Assembly: GCA_963697345.1 (NCBI GenBank)
Contig: CAVONS010000007.1
Span: 1-64,000, forward strand
Direction: 5' to 3'
Source of the DNA: Prado023 sp963697345
GTDB taxonomy: Bacteria; Actinomycetota; Actinomycetes; S36-B12; CAIYMF01
Length of the DNA stretch: 64,000 nt
A model generated the notes under the pieces. That model was not told the origin of the DNA, searched no databases, and was given only the letters and a program-made list of their open reading frames with translations. The position numbers and the translations under genes were made by a program. Of this stretch, positions 52,862 through 61,648 are shown one piece after another; within the stretch, counting starts at the first letter, position 1; the number at the start of each line of letters is the position of its first letter.

Positions 52862-54003
52862 GCTGCCGGCTCGATGAGGTCGGCCACAGCCACGCTGCGG
52901 CCGGTCAGGATGCTGGGCACGTCCTGGGGCACGGCAGCGGTGATCAGGACCTGCTCCACCTCGGCCACTGCATCGGCCAGCCGCTCGCGGCGATCGGAGT
53001 CCAGCTCCGCGAACACGTCGTCGAGGATCAGCACCGGCTCGCCACCGGGACCAGCATCCGCCAGGACAATGTCATAGGACGCCAGCCGTAGGGCCAGGGC
53101 CATGGACCAGGACTCCCCATGTGAGGCATACCCGCGCACCGGCATGCCGTGCAGTGTGATCGCCAGCTCGTCACGATGCGGCCCCACCAACGTGATCCCG
53201 CGGGCGAACTCGTCTTCGCGGCGGGCTTCGAGCGCCGCCCGGACATGCTCGACGAGGTCCGCACGTCCCAGTCCCTGGGACTCCGGGACACCGGGCACGT
53301 ACTCGATGCGAGCAGCTGGATCAGAGGTCCCCGGGGCCACCCTGCGGTAGGCACCGGCCACCGGTTCTGTCAGCCGGTCGATCAGCGCCGAGCGCCCGGA
53401 GATGACCTCCGCGGACAGGGCTGCCAGCTGCTCGTCCCAGATGGACAGGGTTGCCTCGGCCGCAGATCGACTTCGTGACCCCCCACCACGTAGGGCGGAC
53501 GCCGACTTCAGCAGGGAGTTGCGCTGGCGCAGGACACGGTCGAGGTCGGTCAGCACTCCATCGAAGCGCGGCGCAAGGGCCACGAGCAGCTCGTCGAGGT
53601 AGGACCTCCGCTCCCCTGGATCACCCTTGACCAGGAACAGGTCCTCGGGGGCGAACAGGACCCGGGACACCTGACCCAGGACATCGCGCTGTCGAGGCAC
53701 CGGGGCCCGATTGAGTCGCGCACGGTTGGCGCGTCCCGGATTGATCTCCAGCTCGATGACCACCTCGCGCCCGCCCCGGTCGGCGTGGACCCTGACCACA
53801 GCCCGTGCAGCGCCCTGACGGACCAGGGGGGCATCGCTGGCCACCCGATGTGAACGCAACGAGCTGGCGTATCCGATCGCCTCGACCAGATTGGTCTTGC
53901 CCTGGCCGTTGGCGCCCACGAATGTCGTCACCCCGGCTGGGATGTCCAACTCGACGGCCTCGTACGAGCGGAAGTCGACCAGGCCCAGATGCGTGACGTG
54001 CAC
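52858..54003 (-). CDS. recF: DNA replication/repair protein RecF
   Basis: A 381-residue SMC-like ATPase that helps load RecA at gaps. Walker A GANGQGKTNLVEAIGY (about residues 30-45), signature region YASHGESWSMALALRL (about 285-300), Walker B PVLILDDVFAELDSDRR (about 317-333). Start GTG one base after the dnaN stop codon; stop overlaps the DUF721 start. Confidence 0.97.
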   Translation of the reverse strand: MHVTHLGLVDFRSYEAVELDIPAGVTTFVGANGQGKTNLVEAIGYASSLRSHRVASDAPLVRQGAARAVVRVHADRGGREVVIELEINPGRANRARLNRAPVPRQRDVLGQVSRVLFAPEDLFLVKGDPGERRSYLDELLVALAPRFDGVLTDLDRVLRQRNSLLKSASALRGGGSRSRSAAEATLSIWDEQLAALSAEVISGRSALIDRLTEPVAGAYRRVAPGTSDPAARIEYVPGVPESQGLGRADLVEHVRAALEARREDEFARGITLVGPHRDELAITLHGMPVRGYASHGESWSMALALRLASYDIVLADAGPGGEPVLILDDVFAELDSDRRERLADAVAEVEQVLITAAVPQDVPSILTGRSVAVADLIEPAA

Positions 54004-54004
54004 G

Positions 54005-55147
54005 CTACGACGGTAGGCGCACGGGCATCAGCAGGTACAGGTAGTCATCAGCTGCGTCGGCGTCGAAGCTCGCCGCGCCGGTCAGCACGGCCGGCTTGTT
54101 CGAGTTGGTGAAGGCCATGTTCGTCACCGGCTGGGAGATCGCCGCCAGGCCTTCGAGCAGATACCCGGGGTTGAAGGCGATCCGATCCATGGGCTCACCG
54201 GTGACGACACACTCAAGGGCATCGACACCGATCGCGTCATCCCCGGTGCCGGCCTCGAGAACCAGTTCCTGGCCGTTGAAGATCATCTTGACCGCACTGG
54301 AGCGTTCCGCAACCAGCGCGACGCGCTTGACGGCCTCCGTGAGCGCGGCCGTCTCCACTCGAGCAACGGTGGGTGACTCCGACGGCAGCAGCGAGCGGTA
54401 CTTCGGGAAGTCCCCCTCGAGCAGGCGCGTGGTGGTGCGTCGATCGAGTCCCTCGATACCCAGCAGCCCCTCGCCCGCTTCCGCCGACCCGAATGCGAGG
54501 TGCACCTCATCGGCATGCGCCAGGGCCTTGGCAGTGTCGGCCAGGGTGCGCGCCGGAACCAGGGCGGCGGCACTGAACTCCGCAGACACTGGGCTCCAGG
54601 CGAAGGTGCGCACGGCCAGCCGGTAGCGGTCAGTGGCCGCCAGGGTCACCTGGTCGCCATCCACCTCGACCCGGACCCCGGTCAGGAACGGCAGCGCGTC
54701 ATCGCGTCCAGCCGCCACCGCCACCTGCGCCACTGCGCCTGCCAGGACGGCCCCCGACACGGCGCCGCTGGAGATGGGCATCGCGGGCAGCGGCGGGTAC
54801 TCCTCCGCCGGGAGGGTGGGCAGCTCGAAGGAGGCCCGTCCCGACCGGACCCGCAGACGGGTGCCATCGATCTCCAGATCCACCGGTTGCGCCGGCAGGG
54901 CCCGAGCGATGTCCACGAGGAGTCGGCCATTGACCAGGGCAACACCCGGGTCCTCAACGTCGGCCGCGATCTCCACACGGCCGGAGACCTCGTAGTCGTA
55001 GCTGGCGATCGAGAGCTTGGGTTCGGCACCACCGAGGCTCTCGAGGCGCAGCCCCGAGAGCATGGGCAGCGCAGGACGAGTGGGCACGGTCCGGCCTGCC
55101 CATGCCACAGCATCGGCGAACTGGTCACGGTCGACGCGGAACTTCAC
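54005..55147 (-). CDS. dnaN: DNA polymerase III sliding clamp (beta)
   Basis: A 380-residue clamp with three repeated domains; MKFRVDRDQFADAVAWAGRT start and the C-terminal DDYLYLLMPVRL hallmark. Start GTG with AGGAGG upstream. It follows the dnaA gene after a 511-base spacer that is the likely origin. Confidence 0.98.
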   Translation of the reverse strand: MKFRVDRDQFADAVAWAGRTVPTRPALPMLSGLRLESLGGAEPKLSIASYDYEVSGRVEIAADVEDPGVALVNGRLLVDIARALPAQPVDLEIDGTRLRVRSGRASFELPTLPAEEYPPLPAMPISSGAVSGAVLAGAVAQVAVAAGRDDALPFLTGVRVEVDGDQVTLAATDRYRLAVRTFAWSPVSAEFSAAALVPARTLADTAKALAHADEVHLAFGSAEAGEGLLGIEGLDRRTTTRLLEGDFPKYRSLLPSESPTVARVETAALTEAVKRVALVAERSSAVKMIFNGQELVLEAGTGDDAIGVDALECVVTGEPMDRIAFNPGYLLEGLAAISQPVTNMAFTNSNKPAVLTGAASFDADAADDYLYLLMPVRLPS

Positions 55148-55658
55148 GAACTCCTCCTGGGGTGAGCGCTGTGCGGTGTCACCCTACGACGAGGCAATGA
55201 CATGGGACCGCACCGCCGCGTGTGGCGGGGGGATTGTAGGGCGCATGCAGTCCCGACAGGCCAACGCGTGCAGGCGCAGAGGGTGTCCCTGATGGCCATG
55301 ATCCACAGGCAGGTTCCCACAGGAGGCTGTGCGGTGTTCCACTCCCTAGTAGATGGAGTATTCGTAGTAGGGGCTGTGGACTCTGGGGATAAGCCGGATC
55401 GTCGCAGGTCGGCATGCGTGTTCCCACTCACAGCGCCTGTGGGTGCGTCTGAGTCGGACCCATGTAATTCGTGGACAACAACGCAGATCGCGTGGTGGTC
55501 AGCCCGGCGTCCACAGGCGGAGGGGCACTGATGGGAATGACACGCCGCCGTCGTCCCACGGGCGTCCACAGCGGGCACACGAGCGCGAGGTCCCTGGGAC
55601 AACCAGGTGTCCCTGTCCCATGTCCCACGGTCGTGTCCCACGGGGGTCGGCAGCCGGG
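55148..55658. other. Candidate chromosomal origin oriC (dnaA-dnaN spacer)
   Basis: A 511-base non-coding spacer in the classical actinobacterial origin position. It holds several DnaA-box-like 9-mers, none perfect: TGATCCACA (55299-55307), TGTGGACTC next to TGGGGATAA (55375-55392), CGTGGACAA (55470-55478), and CGTCCACA twice near 55510 and 55560. A relatively AT-rich stretch (CCTAGTAGATGGAGTATTCG, about 55345-55365) could be the unwinding element. Confidence 0.6.
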
Positions 55659-57119
55659 TCAGCGCGTCGCGGCTTGGGCGCGGATACGGGCCGTGAGATC
55701 CATGACCGAGTTGTACAACGAGCGGCGCTCGGCCATGAGTGTCCGGATCTTGCGGTCGGCGTGCATGACTGTCGTGTGGTCGCGGCCACCGAACAGCTCG
55801 CCGATCTTGGGCAGGGACAGGTCGGTGAGCTCGCGACACAGGTACATGGCGACCTGTCGTGCGGTGACCAGGGTGCGGGAGCGGGACTGGCCGGTCAGGT
55901 CATCGATCGACACGGAGTAGAACTTGGCTGTCTCCAGCATGATCGCCGGGGCGGTGATCTCAGGTCCCGCCTCGTTGGGGATGACGTTGCGCAGGACCTC
56001 CTCGGCCAGTTGGAGCTCCACGGGCCGCTTGCTGAGGCTGGCGAAGGCGGTCACCCGGATCAGGGCGCCCTCGAGCTCGCGGATGTTGCGTGAGATCTTG
56101 CTGGCGATGTACTCCAGGACGTCAGCCGGGACAGTGATGCCCTCCTGATCGGTCTTCCGACGAAGGATGGCGATCCGCGTCTCGAGGTCGGGGGGCTGGA
56201 TGTCTGTGGTCAGGCCCCAACCGAACCGCGTGCGCATGCGGTCCTCGAAGTCCTTGAGCTTGTTCGGGGCGATGTCCGAGGTGATGACGATCTGCTTGTT
56301 GGCGTTGTGCAGCGTGTTGAAGGTATGGAAGAACTCCTCCTGCGTCTGCACCTTGCCCGAGAGGAACTGGATGTCGTCGACAAGGAGGACGTCCACATCG
56401 CGGTACCGGCGCTGGAACTGCAGGGCGGCATCGTCGCGGATCGAGTTGATGAACTCGTTGGTGAACTCCTCACTGGACACGTAGCGGACACGTGTCCCGG
56501 AGTACAGCATCTGCGTGTAGTGACCGATCGCGTGGAGCAGATGGGTCTTGCCCAGTCCGGACTCCCCGTAGATGACCAGCGGGTTGTAGCTGCGCGCCGG
56601 CTGCTCGGCGACGGCGACCGCCGCTGCATGGGCGAATCGGTTGCTGGCGCCGGCGACGAAGGTGTCGAACGTGTAGCGCGGGTTGAGCCGGGCCGACTGC
56701 TCGGGCTTGACCTCGTTGGTCCGGGTCGCCAGGCGCACGACCGGTTGTGGACCCGTCGGGTCCGTGGGGTCGGTGGCAGGCCCGCCACTGGCGGCGGCCT
56801 TGGCCCGGTTGGCGTAGGTGGAGTCCGCCCAGATGTCGGCGAGGTCGTCGTCCACATCCAGCGAGGGGTCCACGGTCACCGCAAGGTTGATCTCGCGTCC
56901 GAGCAGGTCGGACAGGGATTTCTCGATGGGTGGCCGAAGGTGCGACTCGAGCACGTCCTTGGCGAACAGGTTGGGGGCGGCCAGCACGGCCACGCTGCCG
57001 TAGACGTTCACCAGCCGGCTCAACTGCAGGAACGCCCGGTGGGAGCGGCTCAGTGCCGCGCTGTCCAGGGAGCCGATCACGCTGCCCCAGATCTGTGCCG
57101 GGTCTGCAGTGTCATCCAC
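55659..57119 (-). CDS. dnaA: Chromosomal replication initiator DnaA
   Basis: A 486-residue initiator. Domain I at about 1-90, a short linker, AAA+ domain with Walker A GESGLGKTHLLHAIGHY (about residue 185) and Walker B VLLVDDIQFLSGK (about 248), and the domain IV signature GGRDHTTVMHADRKI (about 448-462) that contacts DnaA boxes. GTG start with AGAGG 9 bases upstream. The linker (domain II) is shorter than in Streptomyces. Confidence 0.98.
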   Translation of the reverse strand: MDDTADPAQIWGSVIGSLDSAALSRSHRAFLQLSRLVNVYGSVAVLAAPNLFAKDVLESHLRPPIEKSLSDLLGREINLAVTVDPSLDVDDDLADIWADSTYANRAKAAASGGPATDPTDPTGPQPVVRLATRTNEVKPEQSARLNPRYTFDTFVAGASNRFAHAAAVAVAEQPARSYNPLVIYGESGLGKTHLLHAIGHYTQMLYSGTRVRYVSSEEFTNEFINSIRDDAALQFQRRYRDVDVLLVDDIQFLSGKVQTQEEFFHTFNTLHNANKQIVITSDIAPNKLKDFEDRMRTRFGWGLTTDIQPPDLETRIAILRRKTDQEGITVPADVLEYIASKISRNIRELEGALIRVTAFASLSKRPVELQLAEEVLRNVIPNEAGPEITAPAIMLETAKFYSVSIDDLTGQSRSRTLVTARQVAMYLCRELTDLSLPKIGELFGGRDHTTVMHADRKIRTLMAERRSLYNSVMDLTARIRAQAATR

Positions 57120-57197
57120 GGGCCGATACCTCTTCCTGCGCTGTGTTCCCTGCGCTGTGTGTCGTCCAGGACGTGGCTGGCTGGCAGCAATTGGCCG

Positions 57198-57239
57198 AAC
57201 CTATGCCCGCAAAGAGCTGAAGGGCAAGAGTTTTCCACA
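57198..57239 (-). promoter_or_regulatory. dnaA: dnaA promoter with upstream DnaA-box-like site
   Basis: Minus strand: -35 TTGCCC (57227-57222), 18-base spacer, -10 TAGGTT (57203-57198). TTTTCCACA (57231-57239), one mismatch to TTATCCACA, sits four bases upstream of the -35, which would suit autoregulation by DnaA. Confidence 0.55.
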
Positions 57240-57335
57240 GGTTCCGAGCAGCTCGAACCACGGCCCCCACTCGAGCCCGGTTGTCGGCGGTGTTCGTGGG
57301 GCGAGGCACCCTGACCGACCGTGGGGGGCGTCCGT

Positions 57336-57365
57336 TTGACCGCTGATCGGCCCGTTGCGTACCTT
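57336..57365 (+). promoter_or_regulatory. rpmH: rpmH operon promoter
   Basis: -35 TTGACC (57336-57341), 18-base spacer, -10 TACCTT (57360-57365). It is the best complete -35/-10 pair in the window and lies 88 bases before rpmH. Confidence 0.6.
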
Positions 57366-57452
57366 GGTACCCAGGAAGAGGTCCGTCCGGCCGGTGGTGT
57401 ATGTGCCGAGGGCTCTTCGCCCGAGAACACCCAGCCGCAAGGATGAGACACC

Positions 57453-57587
57453 ATGAAGCGCACTTTCCAGCCGAACAACCGCCGGCGTGCCAAGACGCAC
57501 GGCTTCCGGGCACGGATGAGCACCCGGGCCGGCCGCGGAGTGCTCGCCGCGCGCCGCGGCAAGGGTCGCACCCGCATTTCGGCCTAG
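57453..57587 (+). CDS. rpmH: 50S ribosomal protein L34
   Basis: A 44-residue basic protein, MKRTFQPNNRRRAKTHGFRA onward, full length for L34. AAGGAT upstream of the ATG. First gene of rpmH-rnpA-yidD-yidC-khpB-rsmG. Confidence 0.98.
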   Translation: MKRTFQPNNRRRAKTHGFRARMSTRAGRGVLAARRGKGRTRISA

Positions 57588-57602
57588 GCGTCCGGTTCGT
57601 CC

Positions 57603-57980
57603 GTGCTTCCCGGACCCCGACGCGTACGGCGGTCTGCCGACTACCGCGTGGTGATGCGCACCGGTTCCCGTGCCGCGTCGAGCACGGTCGTCGTGCATGT
57701 CTGTGCCACTGGTTCTGACCGCGCCGCCCGGTGTGGTTTCGTCGTGGGACGAGCCGTGGGTCCCGCCGTGGTGCGCAACCGTGTGGCTCGGCAGCTGCGC
57801 CACCTGATGTCTGCGCACCTCGAGGTGCTGCCCGCAGGTACCGATGTCGTCGTTCGGGCCATGCCCCCGGCAGCCGGTGCTTGCGGTGAGGACCTGGCCC
57901 GGGACGTGTCCTCAGGGCTGCGCAGGGCCATGTCCAGACTGGGACACCAGGATGTGACGGGACCGGTGGTGTCCCAGTGA
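57603..57980 (+). CDS. rnpA: Ribonuclease P protein component
   Basis: A 125-residue basic protein that assists the RNase P RNA in tRNA 5' maturation. The RNR-like motif is GRAVGPAVVRNRVARQLRHL (about residues 49-68); FVVGRAVGPA and DVVVRAMPPAA are family features. GTG start; stop overlaps yidD (GTGA). Confidence 0.95.
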   Translation: MLPGPRRVRRSADYRVVMRTGSRAASSTVVVHVCATGSDRAARCGFVVGRAVGPAVVRNRVARQLRHLMSAHLEVLPAGTDVVVRAMPPAAGACGEDLARDVSSGLRRAMSRLGHQDVTGPVVSQ

Positions 57981-58312
57981 CTCGGGGACAGCGTGTCGCC
58001 GCAGCAGCACGCCGCGCCTGGGACATGACACTGGGCCGCCTGCTGTCGTCCATCCTGGTAGGTGGGATTCGTGGTTATCAGCGCTACATCTCGCCGCTCT
58101 CGGGACCCAAGTGTCGCTACTACCCCTCCTGTTCGGCTTATGCTCTGGGGGCGGTGCGCACGCACGGGCCGATCAAAGGCTTCCTCCTGGGAGTCGGGCG
58201 TGTGGCGCGCTGCAACCCCTGGTCCCCTGGTGGGATCGACCATGTGCCGGAGAAGGGGACCTGGCGGGGTGGGAAGGACGTCCGTCCCACCGCTGATCGA
58301 GTAGGGAGCTAG
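57977..58312 (+). CDS. yidD: Membrane protein insertion efficiency factor YidD
   Basis: A 111-residue protein with the YidD core IRGYQRYISPLSGPKCRYYP, SCSAYALGAVRTHG and RVARCNPWSPGGIDHVP. Inner-face membrane-associated helper of YidC. It has a longer N-terminus than the E. coli protein. Confidence 0.95.
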   Translation: MTRGQRVAAAARRAWDMTLGRLLSSILVGGIRGYQRYISPLSGPKCRYYPSCSAYALGAVRTHGPIKGFLLGVGRVARCNPWSPGGIDHVPEKGTWRGGKDVRPTADRVGS

Positions 58313-58315
58313 TTC

Positions 58316-59284
58316 GTGTTCCTCTGGCGCTGGCTGCTTGACGCAGTCTCCTGGATCCTTGTCCAGTTCCACCAGCTGTTCTCCATCTTCCTCGGGGAGG
58401 ACAGTGGCTGGTCGTGGACCTTGGCGATCGTCGGTCTGGTGGTCGTGATCCGGATCCTGCTCATCCCCCTGTTCGTCAAGCAGATCCGTGCCCAGCGCAA
58501 CATGCAGCTGATCCAGCCGCAGCTCAAGGAGATCCAGGCCAAGTACGCCGGGGACAAGGAACGCCAGTCCCAGGAGATGATGGCGCTCTACAAGGACACG
58601 GGCACCAACCCGCTGGCCTCCTGCCTGCCCATCCTGCTCCAGGCACCCATCTTCTTCGCGCTCTTCCGCGTGCTCAACGTGGGTGTGGCCCAGGAGAAGC
58701 CGATCGGCGTCTTCGAGTGGCCGCAGTACCAGTACCTGCTCGCCTCAGCGCACGATGCCGAGATCTTCGGAGTTCCCCTCTACGCGACCTTCGCGCATGC
58801 GGACGAGACCCCAAGCCCGACGAACACCAGGATCCTGGCCATCATCCTGATCATCCTGATGTCCGCGACGAGTTTCCTCACGCAGAGGCAGCTCTTGCTC
58901 AAGAACACTGCCAGCGACAACCCGATCGCTCAGCAGATGAAGATCATGATGTACATCTTCCCGGTCATGTTCGCCGTCGGCGGCCTGAACTTCCCGATCG
59001 GCGTCCTGATCTACTGGTTCACCACCAACCTCTGGACCATGGGCCAGCAGTTCTGGGTGATCCGGAACAACCCGCAACCCGGGACTCCAGCAGCCCTCGC
59101 GGCGGCGGAGCGAAAGGCCCAGAAGGCGGCCAAGAAGGGCCTGCCGGTCTCCCCGGAGCCCGGTGCAGGCACGGTGATCACCGGCGAGGTCGTCGACGAG
59201 AACCCCGGCCAGCCACGTGGGCGCACCCAGCCGAAGAAGCAACCGAGAAGCAAGCGGACCGGACCACCACCGAAGTCCAGCTGA
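58316..59284 (+). CDS. yidC: Membrane protein insertase YidC (Oxa1-like)
   Basis: A 322-residue insertase of the short Gram-positive type, without the large periplasmic domain. Hydrophobic segments with the conserved Arg in VVVIRILLIPLFVKQ and NPLASCLPILLQAPIFFALF, then NFPIGVLIYWFTTNLWTMGQ. Basic C-terminal tail (PKKQPRSKRTGPPPK) may contact the ribosome. GTG start 3 bases after the yidD stop. Confidence 0.97.
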   Translation: MFLWRWLLDAVSWILVQFHQLFSIFLGEDSGWSWTLAIVGLVVVIRILLIPLFVKQIRAQRNMQLIQPQLKEIQAKYAGDKERQSQEMMALYKDTGTNPLASCLPILLQAPIFFALFRVLNVGVAQEKPIGVFEWPQYQYLLASAHDAEIFGVPLYATFAHADETPSPTNTRILAIILIILMSATSFLTQRQLLLKNTASDNPIAQQMKIMMYIFPVMFAVGGLNFPIGVLIYWFTTNLWTMGQQFWVIRNNPQPGTPAALAAAERKAQKAAKKGLPVSPEPGAGTVITGEVVDENPGQPRGRTQPKKQPRSKRTGPPPKSS

Positions 59285-59315
59285 GCACGGAAACAGCCCA
59301 ATGGAGGACCACAAC

Positions 59316-59780
59316 ATGAGCAACAAGTCAGACCTGGAGCGCGAAGGGGACGTCGCCGCGGACTACCTCGAGGCCCTGCTCGACATAGCCGATCTTGACG
59401 GCGATATCGACATGGACGTGGAGCGGGACCGCGCGATGGTGTCGATCGTGGGCGGTGATCTGGGTGACCTGGTGGGTCCTGATGGCAAGGTCCTGGAGGC
59501 CCTCCAGGAGTTGACCAGGCTCGCTGTGACACGTGAGACCGGGGATCGCAGTCGCCTGATGCTCGACATCGCTGGATTCCGGGCCGAGCGCAAGCGTGAG
59601 TTGGCAGAGTTGGGCGAGCGGGCCGTGGCTGACGTGAAGCGCACCGAGGAGCCGGTGAAGCTCGCCCCGATGACAGCCTTCGAGCGCAAGGTGATCCACG
59701 ATGTGGTCGCCGAGGCCGGGCTGCGCAGCGAGAGCGAGGGCGAGGGTGCCGCCCGCCGCGTGGTGGTCATGCCGGCGTGA
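59316..59780 (+). CDS. khpB: KhpB/Jag-type RNA-binding protein (KH and R3H domains)
   Basis: A 154-residue protein: KH domain (DLGDLVGPDGKVLEALQELT, about residues 49-68) and R3H domain (MTAFERKVIHDVVAEAGLRS, about 117-136). No Jag-N domain, as usual in actinobacteria. Proposed roles are in RNA binding and cell elongation. ATG 59316 with GGAGG 7 bases upstream. Stop overlaps rsmG (GTGA). Confidence 0.93.
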   Translation: MSNKSDLEREGDVAADYLEALLDIADLDGDIDMDVERDRAMVSIVGGDLGDLVGPDGKVLEALQELTRLAVTRETGDRSRLMLDIAGFRAERKRELAELGERAVADVKRTEEPVKLAPMTAFERKVIHDVVAEAGLRSESEGEGAARRVVVMPA

Positions 59781-60415
59781 CCGATGTTCCACGTGAAACG
59801 GAACTGAGTGCGCGCTATGCCGACAACCTCCGGATGGGTCAGTACGCCACGATCCTGGCGACTCGTGGCGTCGAACGTGGGCTGATCGGTCCCCGTGAGG
59901 TCCCCCGCCTCTGGTCCAGGCACCTGGTGAACTGCGCAGTTGTTGCCCAGGAGGCCACCGATGACCTCCCGGTGGGCTGCACAGTGGCCGACGTCGGCTC
60001 TGGTGCCGGCCTTCCAGGGATCGTCTGGGCCATCGTGCGCCCAGACCTCCGGGTGACTCTCATCGAACCTCTGCTGCGCCGCGCGACCTTCCTCGAGGAG
60101 GTGGTCGCGGAGCTGGAGTTGGCCGATCAGGTGGAGGTGGTCCGCGCCCGAGCTGAGGATGTTGCGCCCCGCACCTTCGACGTGGTGACTGCCCGGGCCG
60201 TCGCGCGCCTGCCGCAGCTGCTGGCCTGGACTCTTCCGTTGACCACGCCCGGTGGGCGCGTGCTCGCACTCAAGGGCAGTGCTGCCACGACGGAGGTGGA
60301 CGAGGTCGAGCCACGCCGCCAGGCTCTGGGAGCCGGCCCGATCACGATCACCCTGTACGGAGCCGGGATCATCGAGCCGCCGACCACAGTCGTGGTGGCA
60401 CCACGAACGAGGTGA
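59777..60415 (+). CDS. rsmG: 16S rRNA (guanine-527 N7) methyltransferase RsmG
   Basis: A 212-residue SAM-dependent methyltransferase. SAM loop VADVGSGAGLPGIVWAIVRP (about residues 70-89), LIEPLLRRATFLEEV, TARAVARLPQLL, and LALKGSAA. Its first codons (V-P-R-E-T) are written over a parS site. In most actinobacteria parA follows; here a 179-base gap and then parB. Confidence 0.96.
   Translation: MTDVPRETELSARYADNLRMGQYATILATRGVERGLIGPREVPRLWSRHLVNCAVVAQEATDDLPVGCTVADVGSGAGLPGIVWAIVRPDLRVTLIEPLLRRATFLEEVVAELELADQVEVVRARAEDVAPRTFDVVTARAVARLPQLLAWTLPLTTPGGRVLALKGSAATTEVDEVEPRRQALGAGPITITLYGAGIIEPPTTVVVAPRTR
59785..59800. promoter_or_regulatory. parS centromere site
   Basis: TGTTCCACGTGAAACG, 14 of 16 to TGTTTCACGTGAAACA, inside the 5' end of rsmG. 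ParB would load here. It is the only near-perfect parS I found in the window. Confidence 0.9.
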
Positions 60416-60515
60416 TTCCCAGTAGCTGCAGGCTTCCTACGGACTCAGCGGAGCACAGAGTGATCACTTGGACACAAGCCGTCGCGAAAGCCATGAAACG
60501 GACATATCATCCCCA

Positions 60516-60544
60516 CGTTATCCACAGGCATTCTGTGGATAACG
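60516..60544. promoter_or_regulatory. Perfect inverted pair of DnaA boxes upstream of parB
   Basis: CGTTATCCACAG, five bases, CTGTGGATAACG. Each arm contains a perfect TTATCCACA. It lies 51 bases before parB in the rsmG-parB gap. A TACACT -10 candidate for parB follows at 60566-60571. It could bind DnaA or, as RNA, fold as a 12-bp hairpin. Confidence 0.7.
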
Positions 60545-60594
60545 GATCGCAGCAGGTCACCGCCCTACACTGACCCCGGCCACAGGGAGGCAAT

Positions 60595-61554
60595 GTGAGC
60601 AACGTCACAGGGCAGGGTTCCACGCCGGGCACGTGGGCCTCAGCCCTCCTCACGGCCCCCTCACAAGCACAACAGGACGGACCCGCCGGATCGACGGAAT
60701 CCACGACAGCGCGGCCGATCCACTTCGCAGAGTTGCCGTTGGCGACGATCCGGCCGAACCCCCGGCAGCCGCGGACGGTGTTCGATGAGGACGCACTGGA
60801 TGAGCTGGCCTCCTCCATGTCCCAGATCGGGCTGCTCCAGCCCGTGGTGGTTCGTCCGCTCGGTCCTGACCCTGTGGAAAGCCCTGAGGACGCAGTTCCA
60901 GGGGCCCAGTACGAATTGGTCGCCGGTGAACGTCGATTTCGTTCCGCCCAGCACCTGGGGTGGGACACCATCCCGGCGATGGTCCGTCCCACCGACGACA
61001 TCGACCTCTTGCGTGACGCGCTCCTGGAGAACGTGCACAGGGCGGCACTGAATCCTCTTGAGGAGGCGGCGGCCTACCAGCAGCTCCTGGCCGACTTCGG
61101 CTGCACCCAGGAGGAGCTTGCACAGCGGGTGGGCCGGTCCCGCCCGCAGATCGCCAACACGATCCGCCTCCTGAGGCTGCCCCCTGCTGTCCAGCGTCGG
61201 GTTGCAGCGGGGGTTCTGTCCCAAGGACATGCCCGGGCCCTGCTGGCCCTGCCGGAACCTCAGGCCATGGAGGCCCTCGCCGCGCGGATCGTGGCTGAGG
61301 GGCTGTCGGTCCGCATGGTCGAGGAGATCGTGTCGGTCGGTGAGCAGCCACCACGGGCCCGTCGCAGGGCTCCACGGCCCACGGACAATGTGGAGGACCT
61401 CACGGGCATGGCAGAGAGCCTGGAGGATCATCTCGACACACGTGTCAGCCTGACCATGGGACGGGCCAAGGGGCGGGTGACGATTGAGTTCGCAGGTCGT
61501 GCGGATCTGGACCGCATCTTCGAGATCCTGACACGAGGGGGGACAGCGACCTAG
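60595..61554 (+). CDS. parB: Chromosome-partitioning protein ParB
   Basis: A 319-residue CTPase clamp. N-terminal tail, then PRQPRTVFDEDALDELASS (about residues 57-75), CTP motif GERRFRSAQHLGW (about 109-121), ENVHRAALNPLEEAAAYQQL, HTH TQEELAQRVGRSRPQIANTI (about 167-186) and a C-terminal dimer domain after a linker. GTG start with GGGAGG 4 bases upstream. It binds parS inside rsmG. The partner ATPase gene parA is not adjacent. Confidence 0.96.
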   Translation: MSNVTGQGSTPGTWASALLTAPSQAQQDGPAGSTESTTARPIHFAELPLATIRPNPRQPRTVFDEDALDELASSMSQIGLLQPVVVRPLGPDPVESPEDAVPGAQYELVAGERRFRSAQHLGWDTIPAMVRPTDDIDLLRDALLENVHRAALNPLEEAAAYQQLLADFGCTQEELAQRVGRSRPQIANTIRLLRLPPAVQRRVAAGVLSQGHARALLALPEPQAMEALAARIVAEGLSVRMVEEIVSVGEQPPRARRRAPRPTDNVEDLTGMAESLEDHLDTRVSLTMGRAKGRVTIEFAGRADLDRIFEILTRGGTAT

Positions 61555-61636
61555 GACAATCCCCACCGGAGCGGTCCCGGGTGGGACACGCCGAACGCAT
61601 GTGGACAGGTTCCCCCAGGTGCTGGCCGAGCCGACC

Positions 61637-61642
61637 TAGGAT
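61637..61642 (+). promoter_or_regulatory. Leaderless promoter -10 (TAGGAT)
   Basis: TAGGAT, six bases, ATG at 61649, with no ribosome-binding site; the downstream gene is therefore probably transcribed apart from parB. Confidence 0.55.
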
Positions 61643-61648
61643 CGGCCC

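Larger units (their letters stand above)
57120..57452. other. dnaA-rpmH divergent spacer
   Basis: A 333-base spacer holding the promoters of dnaA (leftward) and rpmH (rightward) and one DnaA-box-like site; no gene seen. Confidence 0.7.
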
